Below are positions 7,838-15,903 of a stretch of 61,977 nt of DNA, piece by piece; the first letter of the stretch is position 1, and every line of letters begins with the position of its first letter. The notes under the pieces were generated by a model. That model saw nothing but the letters and a program-made list of their open reading frames with translations, was not told the DNA's origin and searched no databases. The position numbers and the translations under genes are program-made. Origin of the DNA: JBQCEE01 sp051960575 (GTDB taxonomy: Bacteria > Actinomycetota > Actinomycetes > Mycobacteriales > Jatrophihabitantaceae); assembly GCF_051960575.1 (NCBI RefSeq), contig NZ_JBQCEE010000420.1, forward strand, positions 1 through 61,977, read 5' to 3'.

Positions 7838-9267
7838 CCACGCAGTTCGGACACGTCATCGATGGCGTCGAGGTCGGGTCGGTCGACGGCGCAGCGTTCG
7901 ACACCGTCGACCCCTGGACCCGTCAGCCGTGGGCGCGCGTCGCGCTCGGCGGCCGCCTCGACGCCGACCGCGCCGTCGCCGCCGCCCGTCGCGCCTTCGA
8001 CGAGGGGCCGTGGCCGCGCCTCGGCTTCGCCGAGCGGGGCCGCCTGCTGCACCGTCTGGCCGACCTGATGGAGGAGCGCCGCGACGAGCTCGCGCTGGCC
8101 GACTCGCGCGACATGGGCAAGCCGCTGGCGCAGGCCCGGCACGATGTCGGCCGCTCGGCACAGAACATCCGCTTTTTCGCCGACCACGCCCGGCTGGCGA
8201 CGGCGGACACGCTGCCGATGGACAGCGGGCACCATGCCTACACCCGGTACGAGGCCGCGGGCGTGGTGGCCGCCATCGCCCCGTGGAACTTCCCGTTGAT
8301 GCTCGAGACGTGGAAGATCGCGCCCGCGCTCGCGTGGGGCAACACGGTGGTGCTCAAGCCAGCCGAGGACACGCCGGCGTCCGCGACGATCCTGGGCCGT
8401 CTCGCTCTCGAGGCCGGCCTGCCACCCGGCGTCCTCAACATCGTGCACGGGTACGGTCCCGACTCGGCGGGTCAGGCGCTCACGGAGCACCCGGACGTCG
8501 ACCGCATCACCTTCACCGGCGAGTCCGGCACCGGCAAGATCATCGCGCGGGCGGCCGCCGGCAACCTCACACCGGTCAGCCTCGAACTCGGCGGCAAGGG
8601 CGCCAACCTGGTCTTCGAGGACGCCGACCTCGCCAATGCGATCTCGTGGTCGGTCGAGGCGATCTTCCGCAACGCCGGACAGGTCTGCCTCGCCGGCAGC
8701 CGCCTCTACGTCCAGCGCAGCATCTACGAGGACTTCCTGGCCGGCTTCGTCGACGCCGCCGAGGCGCTGCGCGTCGGCGACCCGCGCGACGAGGCGACCC
8801 AGTTCGGCCCGCTCGCTTCCGAGGAGCACTACCGCAAGGTCGCCGGCTATCTCGACCTGATCGAGCAGGAGGGCGGCAAGCTGCGGACCGGTGGTCTCGG
8901 CGACGGCTGGGTGGTGCGACCCACCGTCGTCACGGATCTCGGCGCCGACTCGCGCCTCGTGCGGGAGGAGATCTTCGGGCCCATCGTGGTGGTCACGCCG
9001 TTCGACACGGAGGCCGAGGCTGTCGCCCTGGCCAACGACACGCCGTACGGCCTCAACGCGATGCTCTTCACCGACAACCTGCACCGCGCCCACCGCGTGT
9101 CTGCGGCGCTGGACGCCGGCACCGTCTGGGTCAACTGCTTCTTCATCCGCGACCTGCGCGCTCCGTTCGGAGGCGTGGGTGAGAGCGGCATCGGCCGCGA
9201 GGGCGGCAATTTCAGCCGAGAGTTCTTCACCGAGCCGAAGGCCGTGATCATGCAGGTGGACGCGTGA
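7834..9267 (+). CDS. dmpC: 2-hydroxymuconic semialdehyde dehydrogenase
   Basis: NAD-dependent aldehyde dehydrogenase oxidising 2-hydroxymuconic semialdehyde to 2-hydroxymuconate. At 477 residues from ATG 7834 it has the class signatures: APWNFPLML, the glutamate in LELGGKGANL, the catalytic cysteine in NAGQVCLAG, EEIFGPIVVV and the C-terminal PFGGVGESGIGREGG. The frame stays open upstream to 7561, but that part overlaps the tautomerase and decarboxylase genes and is not family sequence. The aldehyde is assigned from operon context. Confidence 0.87.
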   Translation: MTTQFGHVIDGVEVGSVDGAAFDTVDPWTRQPWARVALGGRLDADRAVAAARRAFDEGPWPRLGFAERGRLLHRLADLMEERRDELALADSRDMGKPLAQARHDVGRSAQNIRFFADHARLATADTLPMDSGHHAYTRYEAAGVVAAIAPWNFPLMLETWKIAPALAWGNTVVLKPAEDTPASATILGRLALEAGLPPGVLNIVHGYGPDSAGQALTEHPDVDRITFTGESGTGKIIARAAAGNLTPVSLELGGKGANLVFEDADLANAISWSVEAIFRNAGQVCLAGSRLYVQRSIYEDFLAGFVDAAEALRVGDPRDEATQFGPLASEEHYRKVAGYLDLIEQEGGKLRTGGLGDGWVVRPTVVTDLGADSRLVREEIFGPIVVVTPFDTEAEAVALANDTPYGLNAMLFTDNLHRAHRVSAALDAGTVWVNCFFIRDLRAPFGGVGESGIGREGGNFSREFFTEPKAVIMQVDA

Positions 9268-9322
9268 TGCCCCGGCTCGCGTGCTGTCACGGCCGGTTCA
9301 CGTCACCACAGGGGGAGCGTCG

Positions 9323-10282
9323 ATGAGCAAGGTGAAGGTGGCCGTCATCGGATCGGGCAACATCGGCACCGACCTGATGATCAAGGTCTTGCGGCGCTCG
9401 GACGTGCTGGAGATGGGCGCCATGGTCGGCATCGACCCAGACTCCGACGGCCTGGCCCGCGCCCGGCGCCTCGGCGTGCCGACGACCGACCGGGGCGTCG
9501 ACGGGCTGATCGCGCTGCCCGGGTTCGACGAGATCGCGATCGTGTTCGACGCGACGTCGGCCAGGGCCCACGTGGCCAACGCTGCCAAGCTGGCCCCGTA
9601 CGGCAAGAAGCTGGTCGACCTGACGCCCGCCGCCATCGGCCCCTACGTGGTGCCGCTGGTCAATCTCGACCAGCACCTGGCCGACGATGTCGCCAACGTC
9701 AACATGGTGACCTGCGGCGGCCAGGCGACGATCCCGATGGTGCACGCGATCGCCCGGGTCACGCCGGTGCCCTACGCCGAGATCGTCGCCTCCATCGCGT
9801 CCCGCTCGGCCGGCCCGGGCACACGCGCGAACATCGACGAGTTCACCGAGACGACGGCCCACGCCATCGAGGCGGTCGGTGGCGCCGGCCGGGGCAAGGC
9901 GGTGATCGTCCTCAACCCGGCCGAGCCGCCGCTGATCATGCGCGACACCGTCCTCTGCCTGATCGGGGACGCCGACCACGACGCCATCCGGGCGTCCGTC
10001 GCCGAGATGGCCGCGTCGGTGGCCGAGTACGTGCCGGGTTACCGGCTCAAGCAGGAGGTGCAGTTCACGCCGGTGCCCGAGGGCGAGCCGGTGCACACGC
10101 TGCTGCCCGACGGGGCCGGCCCGGTGGTCACCAAGGTGACCGTGTTCCTCGAGGTCGAGGGCGCCGCCGACTACCTGCCGGCCTACGCCGGCAACCTCGA
10201 CATCATGACCTCCGCCGCCGTGCGCGTTGCGGAGCGGATCGTGACCGACACCGTGCGAGCGCCCGCGGAGGTGGCCTCATGA
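9323..10282 (+). CDS. dmpF: Acetaldehyde dehydrogenase (acylating)
   Basis: Converts acetaldehyde, CoA and NAD to acetyl-CoA, receiving acetaldehyde by channelling from the aldolase encoded next. The Rossmann motif VIGSGNIGTDLM is at the N-terminus and the catalytic cysteine is Cys131 in NMVTCGGQATIPM; ARVTPVPYAEIVAS and DEFTETTAHAIE follow as in DmpF/BphJ. The start is ATG 9323, with a GGGGGAG ribosome-binding site seven bases before it, rather than the longer frame from 9281. Length 319 is typical. Overlap with the aldolase gene (ATGA) supports the one-to-one complex. Confidence 0.9.
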   Translation: MSKVKVAVIGSGNIGTDLMIKVLRRSDVLEMGAMVGIDPDSDGLARARRLGVPTTDRGVDGLIALPGFDEIAIVFDATSARAHVANAAKLAPYGKKLVDLTPAAIGPYVVPLVNLDQHLADDVANVNMVTCGGQATIPMVHAIARVTPVPYAEIVASIASRSAGPGTRANIDEFTETTAHAIEAVGGAGRGKAVIVLNPAEPPLIMRDTVLCLIGDADHDAIRASVAEMAASVAEYVPGYRLKQEVQFTPVPEGEPVHTLLPDGAGPVVTKVTVFLEVEGAADYLPAYAGNLDIMTSAAVRVAERIVTDTVRAPAEVAS

Positions 10283-11316
10283 CCGAGCTCTACATCCAGG
10301 ACGTCACCCTGCGCGACGGCATGCACGCCGTGCGCCACCGCATCACCCCGGCCGACGTCTCGACGATCGTCGCCGCCCTGGACGCGGCCGGCGTCGACGC
10401 CATCGAGGTGGCCCACGGCGACGGGTTGGCCGGGGGGAGCCTGACCTACGGTCCGGGCAGCAACACCGACTGGGAGTGGATCGAGGCCGCCGCGGAGCAG
10501 TGCCGACGGGCGACCCTAACCACCCTGCTGCTGCCGGGGATCGGCACGATCGCCGAGCTGAAGCACGCCTACGCGCTGGGCGTGCGCTCGGTGCGCGTGG
10601 CGACCCACTGCACCGAGGCCGACGTCGCGGCGCAGCACATCGCCACCGCGCGCGAGCTCGGCATGGACGTCTCCGGCTTCCTCATGCTCAGCCACATGGC
10701 CCCGGCGCCCGAACTGGCGCGGCAGGCCGCGCTGATGGAGTCCTACGGCGCGCAGTGCGTGTACGTCACCGACTCGGGCGGACGCCTGACCATGGACGGC
10801 GTGCGCGAGCGGGTGCGCGCCTACCGCGACGTCCTCGACCCCGGCACACAGATCGGCATCCACGCGCACCAGAACCTGTCGCTCGCGGTGGCCAACTCCG
10901 TCGTCGCCGTCGAAGAGGGCGTCACCCGGGTGGACGCATCGCTCGCGGGTCACGGCGCCGGCGCCGGCAACTGCCCGATCGAGCCGTTCGTCGCGGTGGC
11001 CGACCTGCAGGGCTGGCAGCACGGCTGCGACCTGTTCGCGCTGCAGGACGCGGCCGACGACCTCGTGCGTCCGCTGCAGGACCGGCCGGTGCAGGTCGAC
11101 CGCGAGACGCTCACCCTCGGCTACGCCGGCGTCTACTCCAGCTTCCTCCGGCACGCCGAGAGCGCTGCGCGGCAGTACGGCCTCGATGTCCGCACCATCC
11201 TGCTCGAGGTCGGCCGACGTCGGCTGGTCGGCGGCCAGGAGGACATGATCGTCGACATCGCCCTCGACCTGGTCGCGGCCGGCAACGGCTCGGCGGGGAA
11301 GTCCGCGGCCGCCTGA
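10279..11316 (+). CDS. dmpG: 4-hydroxy-2-oxovalerate aldolase
   Basis: Class II pyruvate aldolase splitting 4-hydroxy-2-oxovalerate to pyruvate and acetaldehyde. The metal and substrate residues lie in QDVTLRDGMHAVRH at the N-terminus, in GIHAHQNLSLAVANS (the two metal-binding histidines) and in DASLAGHGAGAGNCPIEPFV. The C-terminal communication domain that contacts the dehydrogenase is present (GYAGVYSSFLRHAE). At 345 residues it is the usual length. It is the last gene of the meta-cleavage operon; the next gene lies on the other strand 24 bp downstream. Confidence 0.9.
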   Translation: MTELYIQDVTLRDGMHAVRHRITPADVSTIVAALDAAGVDAIEVAHGDGLAGGSLTYGPGSNTDWEWIEAAAEQCRRATLTTLLLPGIGTIAELKHAYALGVRSVRVATHCTEADVAAQHIATARELGMDVSGFLMLSHMAPAPELARQAALMESYGAQCVYVTDSGGRLTMDGVRERVRAYRDVLDPGTQIGIHAHQNLSLAVANSVVAVEEGVTRVDASLAGHGAGAGNCPIEPFVAVADLQGWQHGCDLFALQDAADDLVRPLQDRPVQVDRETLTLGYAGVYSSFLRHAESAARQYGLDVRTILLEVGRRRLVGGQEDMIVDIALDLVAAGNGSAGKSAAA

Positions 11317-11340
11317 CGTGCCGGGCGGCCCGCTCGACGG

Positions 11341-11880
11341 TCAGGCCAGGGTGAGCAGCACCGCCGTCACCGCGTCGAGGGCCACGCGGCAGCCGAGCAC
11401 GACGGGTTCGGCGGTCGCGGGACGACGCCGGCTGGTGACCGTCGCGGCGGCCGTCGCCACCAGCAACCCGAGCAGCACGACCACGGGCAGTGTCCAGCGT
11501 CCCGGGGACATCGCCATGCCGGCCATCGCGCCGGGAGGTCGTGCCGGCACGGACATCCCGAGCATGTACGCCATGGCGGTACATCCGATGGCTGCGTCCG
11601 CCCGCACCAGGACACGGCCGTCGGCGCCGTCGAGGACGTAGGTGCGCACGGCCGTCGCGGCCCACCAAACCGCCCCTACGCCGAACGCCACGCTGCCCCA
11701 CCGCTGCGACGACGGTGGCATCAGTCCCAGCAGCATCGCGAGCATCGCCGCGGCCATCCCGGCGTGCAGGACGTCGCCCGGCAGCGGACGCCGCGCCCGC
11801 ACCATCCGGCCGAGGTGGATCAGCGCGACCGACAGCGCGATCGCGCCGGCCGCGGCCCGCACCACGAGCGTCGCCGTCAC
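11341..11880 (-). CDS. DUF5134-like integral membrane protein
   Basis: A protein of about 179 residues if started at GTG 11880, which removes an arginine-rich leader that is unlike coding sequence. Four to six hydrophobic segments are visible (for example AAAGAIALSVALIHLG, VAFGVGAVWWAATAV and LPVVVLLGLLVATAAA). Histidine and methionine residues in HLGRM, HAGMAAAMLAM and AGMAMSP hint at a metal- or haem-related role, but this is speculation. It resembles actinobacterial DUF5134 proteins of unknown function, from memory and not from a search. It is convergent with the catabolic operon and unlikely to belong to it. Confidence 0.6.
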   Translation of the reverse strand: MTATLVVRAAAGAIALSVALIHLGRMVRARRPLPGDVLHAGMAAAMLAMLLGLMPPSSQRWGSVAFGVGAVWWAATAVRTYVLDGADGRVLVRADAAIGCTAMAYMLGMSVPARPPGAMAGMAMSPGRWTLPVVVLLGLLVATAAATVTSRRRPATAEPVVLGCRVALDAVTAVLLTLA

Positions 11881-12031
11881 CAGGCGGTCCCTTCGTCGGC
11901 GGCGAGCATGGAAGCGTCCGCGGTGCCTGTCAACGGCCACTTAAGGGAGTGCTTAGGTCGCCATTGACAACCGCATCAGCGAGGAGCCCACTGACCCGCA
12001 CGCCGTCGGGATCCGAGCGCAGGGGTGGCAC

Positions 12032-12906
12032 ATGCAGGTTCCAGCACCGTTCGAGTACCAGCGGGCTCGACGATCGACCAGGCGGTCGGGCTGCTCGATC
12101 GGCTCGGGGACACCGCCCGGCTCGTCGCCGGCGGCCACAGCCTGCTGCCGATGATGAAACTGCGGTTGGCCAACCCCGAGTACCTGATCGACATCAACGA
12201 CCTGCACGACGAGCTCGGCTACATCAGGGTCGGCAGTGACGAGATCCGCCTCGGTGCGATGACGCGACACCGTGAGCTGCTGGAGTCGGCCGAACTCGCC
12301 CGCGCGTTCCCGATCTTCGCCGATGCCGAGCGGGTCATCGCCGACCCGATCGTGCGGAATCGCGGCACGCTGGGCGGGTCGCTGTGCCAGGCGGATCCCT
12401 CGGAGGACCTCTCGGCGGTCTGCACGACGTTGGGGGCGACGTGCGTGATCCGCGGCAGGGACGGCGAGCGGACGGTGCCGATGGAGGAGTTCTACCGCGG
12501 GCCGTACGAGACCGCGGTCGGGGACGCGGAGATGCTCGTCGAGGTACGGATCCCGGTGCGTCCTCGCGGATCGAGCGCGTACGAAAAGGTCGAGCGCCGG
12601 GCGGGCGACTGGGCGGTCGCCTCGGCGGGTGCGGCGGTGTGGCTCGACGGCGACGTGATTGCCGACGCCCGCGTCGGCCTGGCGGCGGTCGGGCCGAACA
12701 CGACGGGGCTGGCGGAGATCTCGGCCGCGTTGCGCGGCCGTCGCCCCGGCGAGGACGTCTACGCCGACGCCGGCGCGATTGCCGCCCGTAGCTGCAGGCC
12801 GGTCACCGACACTCGCGGAAGTGCCGACTACAAGCGGCACCTGGCCGACGAACTCACCCGCCGTGCGCTGCGTCGTGCGGTCGCCCGGATCGAGGGAGGC
12901 GCCTGA
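12032..12906 (+). pseudogene. CO/xanthine dehydrogenase-type FAD subunit (coxM-like), frameshifted near its start
   Basis: Medium, FAD-binding subunit of a molybdenum hydroxylase. ATG 12032, preceded by AGGGG, opens with MQVPAPFEYQRA, the normal N-terminus of the family, but the rest (STIDQAVGLLDRLG onward) continues in another frame; restoring one base near 12066-12068 joins them perfectly. Downstream FAD motifs are intact: VAGGHSLLPMMK at about residue 38 and NRGTLGGSLCQADPSED at about 110. A substitute start at GTG 12025 would produce a protein with an altered first 15 residues. The catalytic molybdopterin subunit is absent and the 2Fe-2S subunit is truncated, so the set is non-functional here whatever the cause of the frameshift. 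Confidence 0.75.
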
Positions 12907-12907
12907 C

Positions 12908-13513
12908 ATGCAGGTCACGATGACGGTCAATGGCGAGGAGTACACGCGCGAGATCGAGGGGCGGCTGCTGCTTGTCCACTTCCTGCGCGACCACCTGGGG
13001 CTCACGGGAACGCACTGGGGGTGCGACACCAGCAACTGCGGGACGTGCGTGGTGTGGCTCGACGGCGAGCCGGTCAAGTCCTGCACGGTGCTGGCGGCGA
13101 TGGCAGGTGGCCACGAGGTCCGCACCGTCGAGGGCCTGGAACGCAACGGAGAGCTCGACCCGATCCAACGCGGCTTCACCGAGTGTCACGGCCTGCAGTG
13201 CGGCTTCTGCACGCCGGGCATGCTCATGACCACCCGCGCGCTGCTCGACCGGAACCCGCACCCGACCGAAGCCGAGATCCGCGAGGCGATCAGCGGCCAG
13301 ATCTGCCGGTGCACCGGCTACGTCGACAAATCTACAGTCAACCCATTACGACGCTGCCGGATGGTCAACCGAACCGCTCGCTCATCGGCGTTCGAGCGGT
13401 TCGGGGGTGCCGTCGCGGAGGTCGTCGCGGCGCCCTCATCCCGCAGCGCGGACAGGGGGCGACGGCATGACGCAGGCGACGACGCGACCGGCGCCAAGTC
13501 GCGAGCCAGCTGA
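12908..13513 (+). pseudogene. CO/xanthine dehydrogenase-type 2Fe-2S subunit (coxS-like), 3' truncated
   Basis: Small iron-sulfur subunit of the same molybdenum hydroxylase. Both clusters are recognisable: the plant-type site in CDTSNCGTCVVW with a later SCTVLA cysteine, and the C-terminal four-helix site with CGFCTPGM and CRCTGY. Family sequence stops at codon 138 (nucleotide 13321); the next codons have no relation to the usual C-terminus, which normally continues about 15-25 residues, and the frame runs on for 63 foreign residues. The breakpoint is therefore about 13322, the left edge of the accessory DNA. No large subunit gene follows. Confidence 0.78.
13369..13404. repeat. Perfect 12-bp inverted repeat (hairpin)
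   Basis: CCGAACCGCTCG and its exact complement CGAGCGGTTCGG flank a 12-nt loop, 47 bp after the coxS breakpoint. There is no T-run after the stem, so terminator function is uncertain; a relic of a mobile-element end is also possible. Confidence 0.6.
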
Positions 13514-13713
13514 GGTTGGTGACCACAGCGCGCAGGTCGACGGTCAGGGCGCCCAGCGGTTCCGGCGGGCAGTCGCGAACAGTGTTCACTTGGCGAGTCC
13601 TACGCTCCGCGCGCCAGTCGAAGAGGTGGCCGCTCGAGCCGTGTGACGCTCTCCGGCGAGGTGGTCGCCGGTCGGCTCGCAGGGTGGGGGAGTAGCCGCC
13701 GCAGCGGTGCATG

Positions 13714-13744
13714 TCGCTCGTGCATATTAAATGGCGGTGAACAT
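13714..13744. repeat. Left copy of imperfect 31-bp direct repeat
   Basis: Matches 32426-32456 at 25 of 31 positions by my alignment (shared ends TCGTG and AATGGCGGT, then AACAT). The other copy sits exactly on the cpaF breakpoint, so the pair could be attachment-site-like junctions of an inserted segment of about 18.7 kb. No site-specific recombinase gene is visible between them, so this is tentative. Confidence 0.35.
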
Positions 13745-13961
13745 AGCAACGTAGGACCAGACTCTTCACGTCAACCATACGCGCAGCGCGCTGGGGGCGG
13801 GTGGTCACCAGCCGTGCAGCAGCCGCCAATTGCATGTGCAGCCTCGCCTGCTACTGGGTCTCGCGAGTGCGCGAAGTTGAGTGCAAATGTCGTCGATGTC
13901 GGTGATCATCGAGGGGCGCACAGGACGCGCCGCTGCGCCTCGCCGGGGCCGATCCACGACG

Positions 13962-15097
13962 ATGATCGATCGGAACACCTTCGTTGCGCTGATGGAGGAC
14001 TCCTGGCAGCGGGAGGCGAAGGAGTACCTCAAGGCGCTAGAGACATCGCGCATTTCGTTCGCGAAGCTGGTCGCGCTCGGCCGCAGCGCGGAGATTCCGT
14101 ACTCGATGTTCTTCGCACCCATCGACGTGGCGGAGGCTCAGCTCAAGCGGAAGCGAGACATCCTGCTCGGCGGGGTCAGCAAGGGAACGTTCTCGCTCAA
14201 CTCCCGCGGCACGGTGCGGATCGCCGACATCGAGCTCATCGTGAAGGACATGCTGCGCAAGCGGGAGCTGCTGAAGCGGCTTGACCCGGCTCTACCGGAC
14301 AACGCGTTCGTCGGCGCGTTGCGCAAGTCGCGGCGGACCGTGGGTGGTCACGCTGACTGGCTGGTCGGCCAACTAGGCATCAACCGTTCCTACCTGCTGA
14401 AGATCAAGACCAAGGAGCTCGCCTTCGACCACGTACTGGACCGCCTGGAAGAACACAACATCTTCGTGTCCCAGAGCATGCGGAACTACATGCCAAGGCA
14501 ATCCCGCCGCGTGCCCGGTTCAGCGGCATCTGCATCCGGGACAAGAAGGTTCCTTTCTTGTTCATCAACAACGGCGATCACCGCGACAGCGTGGAGCCAG
14601 CGGGCCGCCGACTGCTCACACTGGCGCTGCTCACCGTGTGCCTCGCTCGGGGCCAGTTCAATCCCGTCGCCTACTCCGACCAGTCGGACGACCCCATCGC
14701 GAACCGCGAGTACGAGATCGCGGAGGAGATGCTCATGCCCGCGGCGTCCGTCGCTGAGTTGGCTCTCTCCTCGCTGGATGACATCAAGGCGCACGCGGCC
14801 ACCTACTGCGTGACGCCGAGCGGCTTCCTGATGCGCACCCGACGGCTCAACATCGTCGACACCGCCACCGGCCGTGAGTACATGGCGACCCTCCGCGAGG
14901 AGTTCCGAAGCCGCCCGAAGCAGAGGGCCTCGCAGCCCCTCGCGGTGAACGCGCTGCGCAAGTACAACAGCGCCGAGTACTCGCGGTCGCTGCTGCGCCA
15001 GATGGACGTTGGCAGACTGGCGCGTTCGGAGATCAACCGAGTGCTGTTCCAGAACCGACGGGCCGTCTCCCTCGATGACTTCCGAGCGAGGCTGTGA
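13962..15097 (+). pseudogene. XRE/ImmA-type regulator-peptidase partner of the PIN gene, frameshifted
   Basis: A gene of about 378 codons in two frames. Part one (ATG 13962 to about 14490) has a helix-turn-helix-like VGQLGINRSYLLKIKTKELA; part two resumes as ARFSGICIRDKKVPFLFINN and carries REYEIAEEMLMPA, typical of M78/ImmA-like proteins. Adding one base near 14491 (between ATGCC and AAGGCA) restores a single frame. The zinc-binding HExxH expected of an ImmA peptidase is not visible; the corresponding segment reads LLTLALLTVCLA, so it may be a non-catalytic antitoxin/regulator. The stop overlaps the PIN gene start, as in two-gene toxin-antitoxin modules. Family level assignment is moderate. 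Confidence 0.6.
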
Positions 15098-15531
15098 TGA
15101 TCGACCGCTACCTCGTGGACACGGTCACGCTGTCGAGGATGACCGCGGCACAGCGTGCCTGCGCGTTTGTGCGCAGCCGGTGTCGAATCCCCGAGGAGAT
15201 CCTCTTCGAGGCGCAGGGGCTGCCAGACATCGACGTCCTCAAGCAGCTCGCATATCCGATCACGACCGCCGTCCTCGAGAAGGTGAAGGTCGTGATGGCG
15301 ACGATCATTCCCAAAGACAAGGTGGTCGACCTCTACCGCAACAAGGGCAACGGCGACGTCATGCTGCTTGCCACCGCGCTGACTGAGATGGATGTCAGTG
15401 CGGGCCAGCTCATCGGTGATCGCTGGATCATCGCGACTGGCGACGATGGGCTCACCAAGAAGGCCGCAGACATGGGCGTGCTGACCTGCACTCCAGGGGA
15501 GTTCATCGCGCTGACGAGTTCGGCGGCCTGA
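15097..15531 (+). CDS. PIN-like domain protein, probable toxin nuclease
   Basis: A 144-residue protein with the PIN-fold pattern of spaced acidic residues: Asp in RYLVDTVTLSRM near the N-terminus, NGDVMLLATAL around residue 89, and ATGDDGLTKKAADMGV near 127 followed by a strand ending TCTPGEF. PIN proteins are Mg-dependent RNases, and those encoded behind an XRE/M78 gene usually act as toxins. The start is ATG 15097, overlapping the previous stop (TGATG). It differs from classic VapC in its central region. If the partner gene is really frameshifted, retention of an intact toxin-like gene is notable. Confidence 0.65.
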   Translation: MIDRYLVDTVTLSRMTAAQRACAFVRSRCRIPEEILFEAQGLPDIDVLKQLAYPITTAVLEKVKVVMATIIPKDKVVDLYRNKGNGDVMLLATALTEMDVSAGQLIGDRWIIATGDDGLTKKAADMGVLTCTPGEFIALTSSAA

Positions 15532-15884
15532 TCATTACGCTAGGTTGCGGTCGGCCGGCGCGATGACGACTGGCTGCCAGCAGAAGGGGGAGCCAACCGT
15601 CGGGCTCGGTCACCACTCACCCTCGGTCCATTCGTACACGTTGGCCACGCCGATCCCGTCGCCGTGGTGGTACAGCTGATGGCGCTCAGCGAAGTTCCCC
15701 AGGTGTGCTCGTTGAAATGTCTCACCTGTGAGCAGTCCCCCGACCCGCGCCCCCTCATCGGTCGTGCACGGCAGTCGGATGGTCGAACGGGAGGCGCAGC
15801 AGCTCTGTGCCTGCTGTCAAGGCGGTCGCCGGGGGCTGTCCGGCCAGCACCTCTCTGTGTCAAGCCGCCGTGGCCAGAGAGGTG
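15532..15884. other. Gap of about 350 bp with a strong hairpin; no supported gene
   Basis: Open frames on both strands lack recognisable products. Near the right end an 11-bp perfect inverted repeat, GCACCTCTCTG (15847-15857) with CAGAGAGGTGC (15875-15885), forms a stem with a 17-nt loop. It lies between convergent genes and abuts the IS-end remnant, so it may be a bidirectional terminator or part of the lost insertion sequence. Confidence 0.5.
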
Positions 15885-15903
15885 CCGTTAGTTGGACAGT
15901 CCC
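15885..15903. repeat. Solo IS256-type terminal repeat (remnant)
   Basis: CCGTTAGTTGGACAGTCCC matches the outer 19 bases of the right end of the intact IS256-family element at 32373-32391 in 18 of 19 positions, in the same orientation. No transposase accompanies it. The reductase gene reads into it and takes its stop codon from it, which suggests an old insertion and partial loss. Confidence 0.65.

Larger units (their letters stand above)
13322..13961. other. Breakpoint region without a supported gene
   Basis: About 640 bp between the coxS breakpoint and the next gene. Short open frames exist on both strands but none has a ribosome-binding site or recognisable protein. It contains a 12-bp inverted repeat (13369-13404), a less GC-rich stretch around 13720-13790 with TATTAA-like sequence that could be a promoter, and a 31-bp sequence resembling one at the cpaF breakpoint. 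It looks like recombined junction DNA. Confidence 0.5.

Noticed and set aside
11881..12031. Promoter for coxM from TTGACA at 11964
   Set aside because: No acceptable -10 at a normal distance; left unannotated.
13365..13835. Minus-strand frame of 156 codons with CPRCG
   Set aside because: One CxxC is not enough; no ribosome-binding site, and the frame spans the coxS breakpoint.
15540..15863. Minus-strand frame of 107 codons in the gap
   Set aside because: Low-complexity Arg/Ser/Pro composition and no start signal or homologous motif.
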